A stretch of 64,000 bases of DNA from Pseudomonas alcaligenes (GCF_041729615.1 NZ_CP154874.1:377001-441000), one strand, 5' to 3'; shown: positions 17,822 to 28,050, counted from the first letter of the stretch. Numbers and translations are program-made. Notes: a model not told the origin generated them from the letters alone.

Positions 17822-18103
17822 TCAGTGCTTGAGCTGCTGGCGCTGGCGGCGCTCCAGATAGCGCTCCACATAGGAGCAGGACGGAATGACCGTGTAGCCC
17901 ATGGCCTCGGCATACTCCAGCGCCTGCTGGGTCAGTGCCGCCGCGATACCACGCCCGCGCAGAGCGTTGGGCACGAAGGTCCGATAGATGTCGAGCGTCT
18001 GCTTGCCCAGATCCATGTAGGCCAGATAGGCGCGGTGGCCGTCGATGACAGCCTCGAACTGATGACCCGCCTGGTCATGGTGGATGGACAACCCCTCGCT
18101 CAT
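17822..18103 (-). CDS. Small GNAT-type N-acetyltransferase (YjdJ-like, PF14542)
   Basis: A 93-aa minimal GNAT domain. The acetyl-CoA-binding loop reads R-G-R-G-I-A (ALRGRGIAAALTQQAL), followed by the strand and helix around PSCSYVERYLER. The length fits the compact 'Acetyltransf_CG' family, which lacks the N-terminal strands of full GNATs. Substrates in this family are mostly unknown. It is 19 bp downstream of the gap before the unknown membrane-anchored protein but is read from the same strand, so the two may be co-transcribed. Confidence 0.85.
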   Translation of the reverse strand: MSEGLSIHHDQAGHQFEAVIDGHRAYLAYMDLGKQTLDIYRTFVPNALRGRGIAAALTQQALEYAEAMGYTVIPSCSYVERYLERRQRQQLKH

Positions 18104-18122
18104 TTCATCTCCTCGTCAGGTT

Positions 18123-19388
18123 CTAGAGCAGAACCCTTACCTTATCGATCTTTTTCAGACGAAGAAACATCTCGGCAGATCCCGAACCGAATTGCACGCT
18201 CAGGAAGGCCCTGCCGTTCTCCACCTTGTGCAGCACCCCCTGATAGTAGGTGCCGTCATGCGTAATGAACTGTAGCCGCTTGCCTGCGTGACCGGGTAGG
18301 CTCGCCACACTGACGAACTCGTATCGCGGCCCCACATCTTCCTGCTCTTGCTCTTGCGCACGCACCAGCTCGTCCGGCTCAGGTGCAGCGACCGCCTGGG
18401 GATCGACCCAGGAAAACGCCAGAGGTTCCACCGCCTGCTGATTGATCAGCAGCACCGGACGCAGCATCGCGATCACGTCCTTGGGCTCGAAAAACTGCAA
18501 GCCGTTCCAGGCAACGCCCTCGGTCGGCAGAAGCTCCATGCGTAACGCCTGGGGATCGCGGTAGTACCCCTTGAGCGACTCCAGCAACGCCGGATCCAGG
18601 GCGATACGCTGTGCACGCAGCGCTCCATCCAGATGATCGACGGAAGTCTGCAGGTACTCCTCCGCCGACTGCCCAAGCTTGCCGGCGCAGTAATCGTTGA
18701 CCTTGCGCTGATACTGGTTGTCATTGATCTCCAGGGTGATCGACGCAATCCGTGGTGGGTTCACCCGCAGGTCGCCCGGCTTCTCCGACATGTTAGCCAG
18801 GGCAAAGCTGACGCGATAGTCGCCCATGTCGCGGGTGTCGGCATTCAGGGTGAAGGTCAACTTCTGCGCGCCGGGCTGGAACAGGTAGGAGAACTGGCCA
18901 TCGGTTTCCAGGGTGCGATAGCCCATTTCCAGCAACTCATCGACACCGATCTGCCTGGAGCTGCCGCAGGCGACACTGCTGATGGCCGCCTGCAGGTCCG
19001 GCTGCTGCGGAGCCTGGTGGATCATTTCCATGAACGGGCCATGCACATCCAGTTCGAACCCACGGATGTTGACGGCCATCTGTTCGGGGAACTTGCCCTG
19101 CTCCAGGCGTTCCTTGAAGGACAGCAGATCCCTGAGCCCCTTGAACTGCAGTTCGGCATGGGCAATGCGGAACTGATCGCGAAACATGGGGATGTCCACC
19201 CGGATACCCTCGATGCCGACCCGGCCATCGAAGGATGAGGTGATGCCCTCGTAGCTCATCCGCATCATCGGCGCCATCTGTTCGATCGCCTCGTTCATGA
19301 TGGAACGCACCGAGAGCCACAATGAGACCTTGATCAACACGGCCACGGCCAAAACGGCCAACAGACCCCACTTGATGAGTTTCGACAT
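18123..19388 (-). CDS. Hypothetical membrane-anchored protein
   Basis: A 421-aa protein I do not recognise by function. An N-terminal membrane anchor (about residues 5-28) is followed by a large, probably periplasmic region with beta-rich stretches. A charged Glu/Gln-rich linker occurs near residues 340-352 (RAQEQEQEDVG). The C-terminal 60 residues look like a small beta-barrel (HDGTYYQGVLHKVENGRAFL), reminiscent of SH3-like or Tudor-like folds. The start at 19386-19388 has AAGGAAG upstream. It is organised somewhat like DUF945/YdgA proteins but I see no direct match. Confidence 0.75.
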   Translation of the reverse strand: MSKLIKWGLLAVLAVAVLIKVSLWLSVRSIMNEAIEQMAPMMRMSYEGITSSFDGRVGIEGIRVDIPMFRDQFRIAHAELQFKGLRDLLSFKERLEQGKFPEQMAVNIRGFELDVHGPFMEMIHQAPQQPDLQAAISSVACGSSRQIGVDELLEMGYRTLETDGQFSYLFQPGAQKLTFTLNADTRDMGDYRVSFALANMSEKPGDLRVNPPRIASITLEINDNQYQRKVNDYCAGKLGQSAEEYLQTSVDHLDGALRAQRIALDPALLESLKGYYRDPQALRMELLPTEGVAWNGLQFFEPKDVIAMLRPVLLINQQAVEPLAFSWVDPQAVAAPEPDELVRAQEQEQEDVGPRYEFVSVASLPGHAGKRLQFITHDGTYYQGVLHKVENGRAFLSVQFGSGSAEMFLRLKKIDKVRVLL

Positions 19389-19707
19389 CCGTACTTCCTT
19401 GAACTGCCCGGGAATTGCATCCTGCCGGATACGACAACACTGATCTTAACAACTGCCCGGACGCCAGACCATGCATCCGATATGCACTGCCGTTCCACAT
19501 GAAGTGTCGCGCCAGAGGCTCTTTGAAAGAGCGAACTGTATGTTTTTTAAACAAAAAAGAGTCAAACTTGAACAGACCGAAAAAATTTTTGCTTCGCTTG
19601 CCTCAGGTCGGTTTACTTACTAAAAGTAATGGGTAGTATGTAGCCCGGCTAATTTCCCACGCTCGGGAAATTGCTTTTCATGGAAAGTCCACCTTAAGGG
19701 GAACACG
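19389..19707 (+). promoter_or_regulatory. oprI upstream region with promoter and UP-like element
   Basis: This 319-bp stretch holds no gene I can support. It contains TTTACT (19612-19617), a 16-bp spacer and TAGTAT (19634-19639) as -35/-10. An A-tract followed by a T-tract around 19580-19590 lies where an alpha-CTD UP element would sit. A good promoter is expected because OprI is among the most abundant Pseudomonas proteins. Confidence 0.65.
19651..19672 (+). promoter_or_regulatory. Stem-loop at the 5' end of the oprI message
   Basis: AATTTCCC and GGGAAATT form a perfect 8-bp stem with a 6-nt loop, starting only about 5 nt after the expected transcription start. No U-tract follows, so it is not a terminator. 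It may shield the message from 5'-dependent decay. Confidence 0.6.
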
Positions 19708-19959
19708 ATGAACAACGTTCTGAAATTCTCTGCTCTGGCCCTGGCCGCCGTTCTGGCTACCGGTTGCAGCAGCATGTCCAAAGAAACCGAAGCCCGTCTG
19801 ACCGCTACCGAAGACGCCGCTGCCCGCGCTCAGGCTCGTGCTGACGAAGCCTACCGCAAGGCTGACGAAGCTCTGGCTGCTGCTCAGAAGGCTCAGCAGA
19901 CCGCTGACGAAGCCAACGAGCGCGCTCTGCGCATGCTGGAAAAAGCCAGCCGCAAGTAA
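19708..19959 (+). CDS. oprI: Major outer membrane lipoprotein OprI (Lpp-type)
   Basis: An 83-aa murein lipoprotein. The signal peptide ends in a lipobox with the lipidated cysteine at residue 20 (LATGCSSMS). The mature part is one long alanine-rich coiled coil with heptad-like spacing (repeated A-D-E-A and A-Q-K-A units). It ends in R-K, the Lys available for linkage to peptidoglycan. AAGGGG precedes the ATG. It is monocistronic between its own strong promoter and terminator. The role is tethering the outer membrane to the cell wall. Confidence 0.97.
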   Translation: MNNVLKFSALALAAVLATGCSSMSKETEARLTATEDAAARAQARADEAYRKADEALAAAQKAQQTADEANERALRMLEKASRK

Positions 19960-19980
19960 TACTTGCCGAGGCTTTGAAGA

Positions 19981-20011
19981 AGCCGACCCGGTTCGCCGGG
20001 TCGGCTTTTTT
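19981..20011 (+). terminator. oprI terminator
   Basis: The 10-bp perfect stem AGCCGACCCG / CGGGTCGGCT with a 6-nt loop runs into six T residues. Confidence 0.92.
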
Positions 20012-20035
20012 AATGCCCGCGATTATTGCGCACAA

Positions 20036-20068
20036 CAAAAAGCCCGCGAGGCTCTCGCCTGGCGGGCT
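20036..20068 (-). terminator. Terminator of the L,D-transpeptidase gene
   Basis: On the minus strand a GCCCGCC... / ...GCGGGCT stem is followed by TTTTT (complement of 20036-20040). Confidence 0.8.
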
Positions 20069-20083
20069 TCCGCAATGAGCCGG

Positions 20084-21037
20084 TCAGATTTCCAGCGGCA
20101 CGCTGTCCTGGCTGGCCACGGCCTCCTGGGGCTGGGCGATCTCGATCGGCATGCCGTCCTCGGAAGCCACCACCTCACGCACCATTTCCCAGTCCAGACG
20201 CATGCTGGCGCCGAGCTGCTCGTTCTTCAGCAGGGCGTTGATCACCGCGGCATGCTTGTCCACCACGGACGGCTCCTCGCTGTCGCTCAGGGGCGCATGC
20301 GCCTCCAGGTAAACCTTGCCGCCACTCACGCCGAACTTGTAGGGCTCATTGATGATGCGCACCTTGGTGCCCACCGGCGCCATCTTGGCCAGTTCCAGCA
20401 CGTTGTGGTTGAGCATGCGGAAGCAGCCGTGACTGACTCGCATGCCGATGCCGAACTTCTTGTTCGAACCATGGATGAGGTAGCCCGGCGTGCCCAGGTT
20501 GAACTTGAACGGGCCCAGCGGATTGTCCGGCCCCGGCGGCACGTAGGCCGGCAGCGGATCGCCGTCGGCGGCATGCTCGGCCCGGATCGAAGCCGGCGGA
20601 GTCCAGCCCGGGTTCGGCGTCTTGCCGGTGATGGTGGTGGTGGCGATGGGCGAGCCCCAGCCTTCGCGGCCGATACCCAGCGGGAAGGTGTGCACCACGT
20701 TCTGCCCTTTCGGGAAGTAGTACATGCGGTATTCGGCCAGGTTGATGACGATACCTTCGCGCGGCCCCGGCGGCAGGATGTAGCGGGTCGGCAGGATGAT
20801 TTCGGCACCCTCGCCCGGCAGCCAGGGATCGACGCCCGGGTTGGCGGCGACCATCTCCAGATATCCCAGATCGTTGGCGGTTCCCAGGTCGGCGAACGTA
20901 TCCTCGTACTTGGCCTTGATCACCTGGATCTGACCGACGATGTCTTCGCCGGGGGGCGGCAGAGGGAGTTCGAGGGCGGCGACGGGGCCGGCCACGATCA
21001 GGCTGGCGAGGCTCAGGGAACGGGCGAGCGGCAACAT
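20084..21037 (-). CDS. L,D-transpeptidase (YkuD domain), exported
   Basis: A 317-aa exported protein with a signal peptide (residues 1-21, ending V-A-A-L). A short LysM-like region follows (ANPGVDPWLPGEGAEIILP) and then a YkuD domain. The active-site signature is H-G (LIHGSNKKFGIGMRV) followed by S-H-G-C-F-R, with the catalytic cysteine near residue 203. This is the ErfK/YbiS/YcfS type that can cross-link peptidoglycan 3-3 or attach Lpp-like lipoproteins. Because oprI is the convergent neighbour, OprI attachment is an attractive but unproven role. The start ATG (21035-21037) has AAGGA upstream. Confidence 0.92.
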   Translation of the reverse strand: MLPLARSLSLASLIVAGPVAALELPLPPPGEDIVGQIQVIKAKYEDTFADLGTANDLGYLEMVAANPGVDPWLPGEGAEIILPTRYILPPGPREGIVINLAEYRMYYFPKGQNVVHTFPLGIGREGWGSPIATTTITGKTPNPGWTPPASIRAEHAADGDPLPAYVPPGPDNPLGPFKFNLGTPGYLIHGSNKKFGIGMRVSHGCFRMLNHNVLELAKMAPVGTKVRIINEPYKFGVSGGKVYLEAHAPLSDSEEPSVVDKHAAVINALLKNEQLGASMRLDWEMVREVVASEDGMPIEIAQPQEAVASQDSVPLEI

Positions 21038-21111
21038 CCTTAAATCCTTGGCAAGAATGGCTGATGGAAAGACTCGGGATTGTACACCGACACCCCGCGA
21101 GCCGGGAGGGT

Positions 21112-21393
21112 TCAGGCGTCGGGCCACAGGAGCCGTTCGCCGCGCTTGTGCGCCTCGAGGGCGCCCTTGCAGGACGGACACAGGCGCTTGTCACGCAGGC
21201 CGTCACGATCCACGTCGCGCATCACCGGCAGTGCCGGCAGCAATCCGCCGCACAGGGTGCGATCGGCGAAACCGCCCAGTTCCAGCTGGCGCGCCACCAG
21301 ATGTACCCGCGCCTCGCGGCAGGCGAACAGGTCGAGCTGCTCGTCGGGCACGATCAGTTGGTAGGCGTATAGGGACCAGGCAGGACGCGGCAT
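21112..21393 (-). CDS. Conserved small hypothetical protein with a CxxC motif
   Basis: A 93-aa protein without a signal peptide. It contains C-P-S-C near residues 72-75 and single cysteines near 25 and 48, which could form a small zinc site. It reads cleanly on the minus strand between tesA and the transpeptidase gene and shares their direction. No function is recognisable. A real gene is supported by its position and a good start but not by a known family. Confidence 0.65.
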   Translation of the reverse strand: MPRPAWSLYAYQLIVPDEQLDLFACREARVHLVARQLELGGFADRTLCGGLLPALPVMRDVDRDGLRDKRLCPSCKGALEAHKRGERLLWPDA

Positions 21394-21449
21394 TCAGGGC
21401 TCCGGGGCGGGGCCGCCACGATAGCCGAAAGCCGCCACTCGGGGAAGGC

Positions 21450-22055
21450 TCAGAGCAACGGCTGCAGGGTCGGCCAGACGTTGTCCAGCATCAGCGACTG
21501 AGCCGCGGCCGTGGGGTGAATGCCGTCGGACTGCATCATCCCGGCCACCCCGCCGACACCCTCGAGAAAGAAGGGCACCAGCGCCACCTTCTTATCCATC
21601 GCCAGATCGGCATAGACCTGGGCAAAGGCCTGGGTGTAACGCTGGCCGTAGTTGGGTGGCAGGCGCATGCCCAGCAACAACACCCCGGCACCGGCCGCGC
21701 GGGAGGCATCCACCATGCGCGCAAGATTCTGTTGCAATTGCGCGGGCGACTGGCCACGCAGGCCATCGTTGCCGCCCAGCTCGATGATCACCAGCTGCGG
21801 TCGATGCTGCGCAAGCAGCGCCGGCAGCCGTGCGGCGCCGCCTGCGCTGGTGTCGCCGCTGATCGAGGCGTTCACCACCCGGTGCTCGAAACCGCCCTCC
21901 TGCAGGCGCTGTTGCAACAGGGCGACCCAGCCCTGGCGGGTATCCAGGCCGAAAGCGGCGCTGATACTATCCCCGACCACCAGTACGGTGCCGGCCAGTG
22001 CGCCTTGTGCCCACAGCAGCAGGGTCAGCGCACCGCTCATCCACAATGCACGCAT
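21450..22055 (-). CDS. tesA: Arylesterase / acyl-CoA thioesterase TesA (SGNH hydrolase)
   Basis: A 201-aa periplasmic SGNH/GDSL esterase. The signal peptide spans residues 1-21 (ALA cleavage). Block I is G-D-S-I-S with the nucleophile at S30, block III is G-G-N-D-G, and block V is D-G-I-H-P near the C-terminus, completing the triad. This matches TesA (thioesterase I / protease I / lysophospholipase L1). GGAGAG precedes the ATG at 22055; another ATG at 22067 is in frame. It is divergent from the ABC transporter gene with only 10 bp between the starts, as in E. coli tesA-ybbA. Confidence 0.93.
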   Translation of the reverse strand: MRALWMSGALTLLLWAQGALAGTVLVVGDSISAAFGLDTRQGWVALLQQRLQEGGFEHRVVNASISGDTSAGGAARLPALLAQHRPQLVIIELGGNDGLRGQSPAQLQQNLARMVDASRAAGAGVLLLGMRLPPNYGQRYTQAFAQVYADLAMDKKVALVPFFLEGVGGVAGMMQSDGIHPTAAAQSLMLDNVWPTLQPLL

Positions 22056-22065
22056 CGGACTCTCC

Positions 22066-22749
<684 letters not shown>

Positions 22750-22752
22750 TCG

Positions 22753-25245
22753 ATGTTTGCCCGCCTGTTCGTCCTGGCCTGGCGCCAACTGCTGCGCGAC
22801 GCCCGCGCCGGCGAGTTGCGCGTGCTGTTTTTCGCCCTGCTGGTGGCGGTGGCCGCCAGCACCGCCATCGGCTACTTCGGCGCCCGCCTCAATGGTGCCA
22901 TGCTGCTGCGAGCCACCGAATTCCTCGGCGCCGACCTGGTCCTCAATGGCAGCGCACCGGCGACGCCGGAGCAGGTGGAGAGCGGGCGACGCCTGGGCCT
23001 GGAGCTCGCCCGGGTGGTCGAATTCTCCAGCGTGATCGCCGGCGACCAGGGCATCCAGCTGGCCAGCGTCAAGGCCGCCGGCGATGGCTACCCGCTGCGC
23101 GGCGAGCTGAAGAGCGCGGCGCAACCCTATGCGGCGGAGGAAAGCGGTCCCGGCCCGCGCCCGGGCGAGGCCTGGGCCGAAGCGCGGCTGTTCGCTGCAC
23201 TGAACCTCGAAGTCGGTGACCGTATCGAGGTCGGCAACCTGAGCCTGCGGCTGACCCGCGTGCTGACCCACGAGCCGGATCGCGCCGGCGACTTCTACAG
23301 CCTCACCCCGCGCGTGCTGATGCACCTGGACGACCTGGATGCCACCGGCGTGGTGCAACCGGGCAGCCGGGTGCGCTACCGCGAGCTGTGGCGCGGCGAT
23401 GGCGAGGCGCTAGCCCGCTACCGGCAGACGGTGGAACAGACGCTGGCCGCCCATCAGCGCCTGGAGGATGCCCGCGACGGCAACCGGCAGATCGGTGGCG
23501 CCCTGGGCCGCGCCGAACGCTACCTGAACCTGGCCAGCCTGGCCGCCGTGCTGCTCGCCGGCGTCGCCGTTGCCCTCTCCGCCGCACGCTTCGCGGCGCG
23601 CCGCTTCGATGCCAGCGCCCTGCTGCGCTGCCTGGGCCTGTCGCGGCGCGAGGCCCTCGGGCTGTTCGCCCTGCAACTGGCCATGCTCGGCCTGCTTGCC
23701 AGCCTGCTCGGCGCCCTGCTCGGCTGGATCTGCCAACTGGTGCTGTTCAAGTTGCTGCAGGGCTTGCTGCCACCGGGCGTGCCGCCGGGCGGGCTGCTGT
23801 CGGCGCTGGCGGGGATCGCCACCGGCCTGGTGGCCCTGGCCGGCTTCGCCCTGCCGCCGCTGGCCGCCCTCGGCCGCGTGCCGCCGCTGCGGGTACTGCG
23901 CCGCGACCTGCTGCCGGTGCCGCCCAGCTCCTGGCTGGTGTACGGCGCCGCCCTGCTGGCGCTGGGCCTGATCATGTGGCGCCTGAGCCTGGACCTGAAG
24001 CTGACCCTCGGCCTGCTCGGCGGCGGCCTGCTCGCCACCCTGCTGCTGGGCGGCGCCCTGCTGCTCGGCCTCAACGCCCTGCGCCGCCTGCTGGCCCGTG
24101 CCGCCCTGCCCTGGCGCCTCGGCCTCGGCCAACTGCTGCGCCATCCGTTGGCGGCCGCCGGCCAGTCGCTGGCCTTCGGCCTGATCCTGCTGGCCATGGC
24201 GCTGATCGCCCTGCTGCGTGGCGAACTGCTCGACACCTGGCAGGAGCAGCTCCCCGAGCAGGCGCCCAACCATTTCGCCCTCAACGTGCTGCCGGCCGAG
24301 AAGGATGCCTTCGCCGCCCGCCTCGCCGAGCTGTCGCCACAACCGGCGCCGCTCTACCCGATAGTCGCCGGGCGCCTGACGCTGATCAACGGCGAACCGG
24401 TTAAGTCCATCGTCAGCAAGGACAGCCAGGGCGAGCGTGCCATCCAGCGCGACCTCAGCCTGACCTGGGCCGCCGAGCTGCCAGAGGGCAACCAGTTGCT
24501 GGCCGGCCAGTGGTGGCAGGCCGGCACGCCCGGCGGACTGCCCGGCGTTTCGGTAGAGTCCAAGCTGGCCGAGAGCCTCGGCCTGCAACTTGGCGACCGC
24601 CTGACCTTCAGCGTGGGCGGCCTCGAGCGCGAGACCAGGGTCGCCAGCCTGCGCGAGGTGGACTGGGACAGCTTCCAGCCGAACTTCTACATGATCTTCG
24701 AACCCCAGACCCTCCAGGACCTGCCCGCCACCTACCTGACCAGCTTCTACCTGCCGCCGCACAGCGAGCGGCAGCTGGTGGAGCTGTCGCGCCAGTTCCC
24801 GGCCGTCACCCTGCTGCAGGTCGAGGCGCTGCTGGAGCAGCTGCGCAGCATCATGGCCCAGGTCAGCCTGGCGGTGGAGTACGTGCTGCTGTTCGTTCTC
24901 GCCGCCGGCCTGGCGGTGCTGTTCGCCGGGCTGCAGGCGACCCTCGACGAACGCCTGCGCCAGGGTGCCCTGCTGCGCGCCCTGGGCGCCGAGCGCCGCC
25001 TGTTGCTGCGCGCCCGTCGTGCCGAGTTCGGCCTGCTCGGCGCCGGCAGTGGGCTGCTGGCGGCGCTCGGCTGCGAGCTGGTCAGCTTCCTGCTTTATCG
25101 CTATGCGCTGGAGCTGCAATGGCAGCCGCACCCCTGGCTGCTGCTGTTGCCGCTGATCGGCGCCCTGCTGGTCGGCAGCGCCGGCGTCTGGGGCACGCGC
25201 AGGGCGCTGAACGCCTCGCCGCTGACGGTGCTGCGCGAAGTCTGA
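22753..25245 (+). CDS. FtsX-type ABC transporter permease (YbbP-like)
   Basis: An 830-aa permease with two FtsX-like halves. One N-terminal membrane segment (about residues 20-40) is followed by a periplasmic domain to about 255. Then come membrane segments around 260-350, further segments around 390-500, a second periplasmic region, and a final cluster from about 710 to 810. Such proteins usually extract lipids or lipoproteins mechanically rather than pump small solutes. It is co-transcribed with the ATPase. The Leu/Ala-rich composition is normal for the family. Confidence 0.88.
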   Translation: MFARLFVLAWRQLLRDARAGELRVLFFALLVAVAASTAIGYFGARLNGAMLLRATEFLGADLVLNGSAPATPEQVESGRRLGLELARVVEFSSVIAGDQGIQLASVKAAGDGYPLRGELKSAAQPYAAEESGPGPRPGEAWAEARLFAALNLEVGDRIEVGNLSLRLTRVLTHEPDRAGDFYSLTPRVLMHLDDLDATGVVQPGSRVRYRELWRGDGEALARYRQTVEQTLAAHQRLEDARDGNRQIGGALGRAERYLNLASLAAVLLAGVAVALSAARFAARRFDASALLRCLGLSRREALGLFALQLAMLGLLASLLGALLGWICQLVLFKLLQGLLPPGVPPGGLLSALAGIATGLVALAGFALPPLAALGRVPPLRVLRRDLLPVPPSSWLVYGAALLALGLIMWRLSLDLKLTLGLLGGGLLATLLLGGALLLGLNALRRLLARAALPWRLGLGQLLRHPLAAAGQSLAFGLILLAMALIALLRGELLDTWQEQLPEQAPNHFALNVLPAEKDAFAARLAELSPQPAPLYPIVAGRLTLINGEPVKSIVSKDSQGERAIQRDLSLTWAAELPEGNQLLAGQWWQAGTPGGLPGVSVESKLAESLGLQLGDRLTFSVGGLERETRVASLREVDWDSFQPNFYMIFEPQTLQDLPATYLTSFYLPPHSERQLVELSRQFPAVTLLQVEALLEQLRSIMAQVSLAVEYVLLFVLAAGLAVLFAGLQATLDERLRQGALLRALGAERRLLLRARRAEFGLLGAGSGLLAALGCELVSFLLYRYALELQWQPHPWLLLLPLIGALLVGSAGVWGTRRALNASPLTVLREV

Positions 25246-25284
25246 GCTTGTAGAATCGCCCGACCTCAATACTTCACGAGCATC

Positions 25285-25797
25285 ATGAGCCGTTATCGAC
25301 CGCCCCGCACCGCCGGCACCCCGCTGATCACCCCCGAAGGCGAGGCGCGCCTGCGCGCCGAACTGCACGAGCTGTGGCACGTGCGCCGGCCCCAGGTGAC
25401 CCAGGCGGTCAGCGAGGCCGCCGCCCTTGGCGACCGTTCGGAAAATGCCGAGTACATCTACGGCAAGAAGATGCTGCGCGAGATCGACAGCCGCGTGCGC
25501 TTCCTCACCAAGCGCCTGGAAAACCTCAAGGTGGTCGACGCCCGTCCGGCCGACCCGGGCAAGGTCTACTTCGGCGCCTGGGTGACCCTGGAGGACGAGG
25601 ATGGCGGCGAGTCGCGCTACCGCATCGTCGGCCCCGACGAACTGGATCTCAAGCAGGGACTGATCAGCATCGATTCGCCGCTGGCCCGCGCTCTGGTGGG
25701 CAAGGCGCTGGATGCCGAAGTGCGCGTGCACACGCCCGGCGGCGAGCAGGCGTTCTACATCACCGCCATCGACTACCCGGATTTCAGCGCAGGCTGA
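25285..25797 (+). CDS. greB: Transcription elongation factor GreB
   Basis: A 170-aa Gre factor. The N-terminal coiled coil carries acidic tip residues in the D-R-S-E-N-A-E-Y context ([14 protein letters not shown]), which stimulates RNA polymerase to cleave backtracked RNA. The C-terminal FKBP-like domain follows from about residue 85. The basic N-terminal extension ([13 protein letters not shown]) and the YIYGKK string identify GreB rather than GreA. It overlaps the convergent small gene by 14 bp at the 3' end. Confidence 0.95.
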   Translation: MSRYRPPRTAGTPLITPEGEARLRAELHELWHVRRPQVTQAVSEAAALGDRSENAEYIYGKKMLREIDSRVRFLTKRLENLKVVDARPADPGKVYFGAWVTLEDEDGGESRYRIVGPDELDLKQGLISIDSPLARALVGKALDAEVRVHTPGGEQAFYITAIDYPDFSAG

Positions 25798-26095
25798 TCA
25801 ACCCCTGGCGGGCCACACGCACCAGTTCTCCGATCAGCGCGCCGCTCACCGGGCGCGCCTCGGCGCCGACCACCACCAGATCGAAGGCATCGGCAGGCAG
25901 GCGCGCCAGCTCCTGCGCCTCGGCGCCGGAGAAGCGGATCAGGAAGTTGCGGGCGCCCGGCCAGTGCTTGGGCCAGCCTTCCAGGCCCTTGAGCAGGCGC
26001 GCCTGATGACTGCCGACCAGCAACACATGCGGGTGGCGATTGACCGTCGTACGCGGCAGGGGGGAAAAATGCAGATGGGTGCGTGGGCAACTCAT
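25784..26095 (-). CDS. Small hypothetical protein with a receiver-like N-terminal strand
   Basis: A 103-aa open frame starting at the ATG 26093-26095. Its middle reads like the first strand and helix of a response-regulator-type fold ([16 protein letters not shown]) followed by DLVVVGAE. It lacks the conserved acidic pair and Lys of true receivers. It ends 14 bp inside greB. It could be a conserved Pseudomonas hypothetical or a chance frame; the lack of a clear ribosome site lowers confidence. Confidence 0.5.
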   Translation of the reverse strand: MSCPRTHLHFSPLPRTTVNRHPHVLLVGSHQARLLKGLEGWPKHWPGARNFLIRFSGAEAQELARLPADAFDLVVVGAEARPVSGALIGELVRVARQGLISLR

Positions 26096-26261
26096 GGGTG
26101 CAGTCTCGGCCTCATAGTCCCGCCGGACTGCGGTGGGAGGCGACACCGGCCAGCGCTTTAGCGGTATTCGCCCAACCGGGCGGCGCCCCGCAAGTTGCTC
26201 TTAAATCGGCGCCATGAGGTGCGATCCTAGGAATGCCGCCCAGTGCTGTCAAGGTGAAGCC

Positions 26262-26786
26262 ATGCCGGATACGAGCCTCAGACTGTTCTTCGCCCTACCC
26301 TGTCCGGCGGCCGTCGCCAGGCGCCTGGACACCTGGCGCCTGGCCCAGGGCTTTTCCGGGGTGCCCACCGCACGGGGCAACCTGCACCTGACCCTGGCCT
26401 TTCTCGGCCAGCGGCCAGCCAGCATGCTGCCCCTGCTGGAGCAGCTGCCGCCACTCCTGCCACTGCCCCAGCTGGGCTTCGACCTGAGCCTGGATCGCCT
26501 GCAGTGCTGGCCCGGCGGCCTGCTCCATCTGGCGCCGAGCCAGCCACCCGCGGCCCTGCTGGAACTGGTGCGCGGCCTGAACGAGCAGCTGGCCCTGGCC
26601 GGGCTGCCCACGGAGTCGCGCCCCTATCGCCCGCACCTGACCTTGGCACGCCGCAGCCGCATGCCCTGCGCCGCGATACCCGCCACCTTTTCCTGGCGGG
26701 TCGAGGAATTGCGCCTGTACCGCTCGCTCGACGGTCGCTATCAGGCGCTGTGCCGCTGGCCACTGGGAAGCGTGCAGGAGCAGTGA
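26262..26786 (+). CDS. thpR: RNA 2',3'-cyclic phosphodiesterase (2H family)
   Basis: A 174-aa 2H phosphoesterase. The two catalytic H-x-T-L motifs are H42-L-T-L (NLHLTLAFLG) and a second in YRPHLTLAR near residue 126. The family (LigT/ThpR) opens 2',3'-cyclic phosphates in RNA. AAGGTGA precedes the ATG at 26262; the frame extends upstream without homology. It is monocistronic, 269 bp before lipA. Confidence 0.92.
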   Translation: MPDTSLRLFFALPCPAAVARRLDTWRLAQGFSGVPTARGNLHLTLAFLGQRPASMLPLLEQLPPLLPLPQLGFDLSLDRLQCWPGGLLHLAPSQPPAALLELVRGLNEQLALAGLPTESRPYRPHLTLARRSRMPCAAIPATFSWRVEELRLYRSLDGRYQALCRWPLGSVQEQ

Positions 26787-26843
26787 GCGCAGTGGGCTGG
26801 CAGGCGGCAAGCCAGGTCCCACAGGGGCGTCGAGAAACGCTCC

Positions 26844-26860
26844 TGTTTCCCTCGGTAACA
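26844..26860 (+). promoter_or_regulatory. Candidate upstream activator site for lipA
   Basis: TGTT (26844-26847) and AACA (26857-26860) form an imperfect inverted repeat (TGTTTCCCTCGGTAACA), centred about 97 bp upstream of the sigma-54 -24 element. That spacing suits an enhancer-binding protein. Regulators such as LipR or CbrB activate lipase genes in Pseudomonas; the assignment here is inference. Confidence 0.4.
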
Positions 26861-26920
26861 TCCCCTAGGTGATAACAGAACCCTTGCCGCCGCTGGCTTT
26901 CGTCACAAACGCCCGTTTAG

Positions 26921-27997
<1,077 letters not shown>

Positions 27998-28004
27998 GCC
28001 ATGG

Positions 28005-28032
28005 ATCGGGGCCCACAGGGCCCCGATGTTTT
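28005..28032 (+). terminator. Intercistronic terminator/attenuator between lipA and lifO
   Basis: ATCGGGGCCC and GGGCCCCGAT form a perfect 10-bp stem with an ACA loop, 8 nt after the lipA stop, followed by GTTTT. Partial termination here would make foldase much less abundant than lipase. Confidence 0.7.
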
Positions 28033-28050
28033 CCCCCGCCGAGTCTCGCC

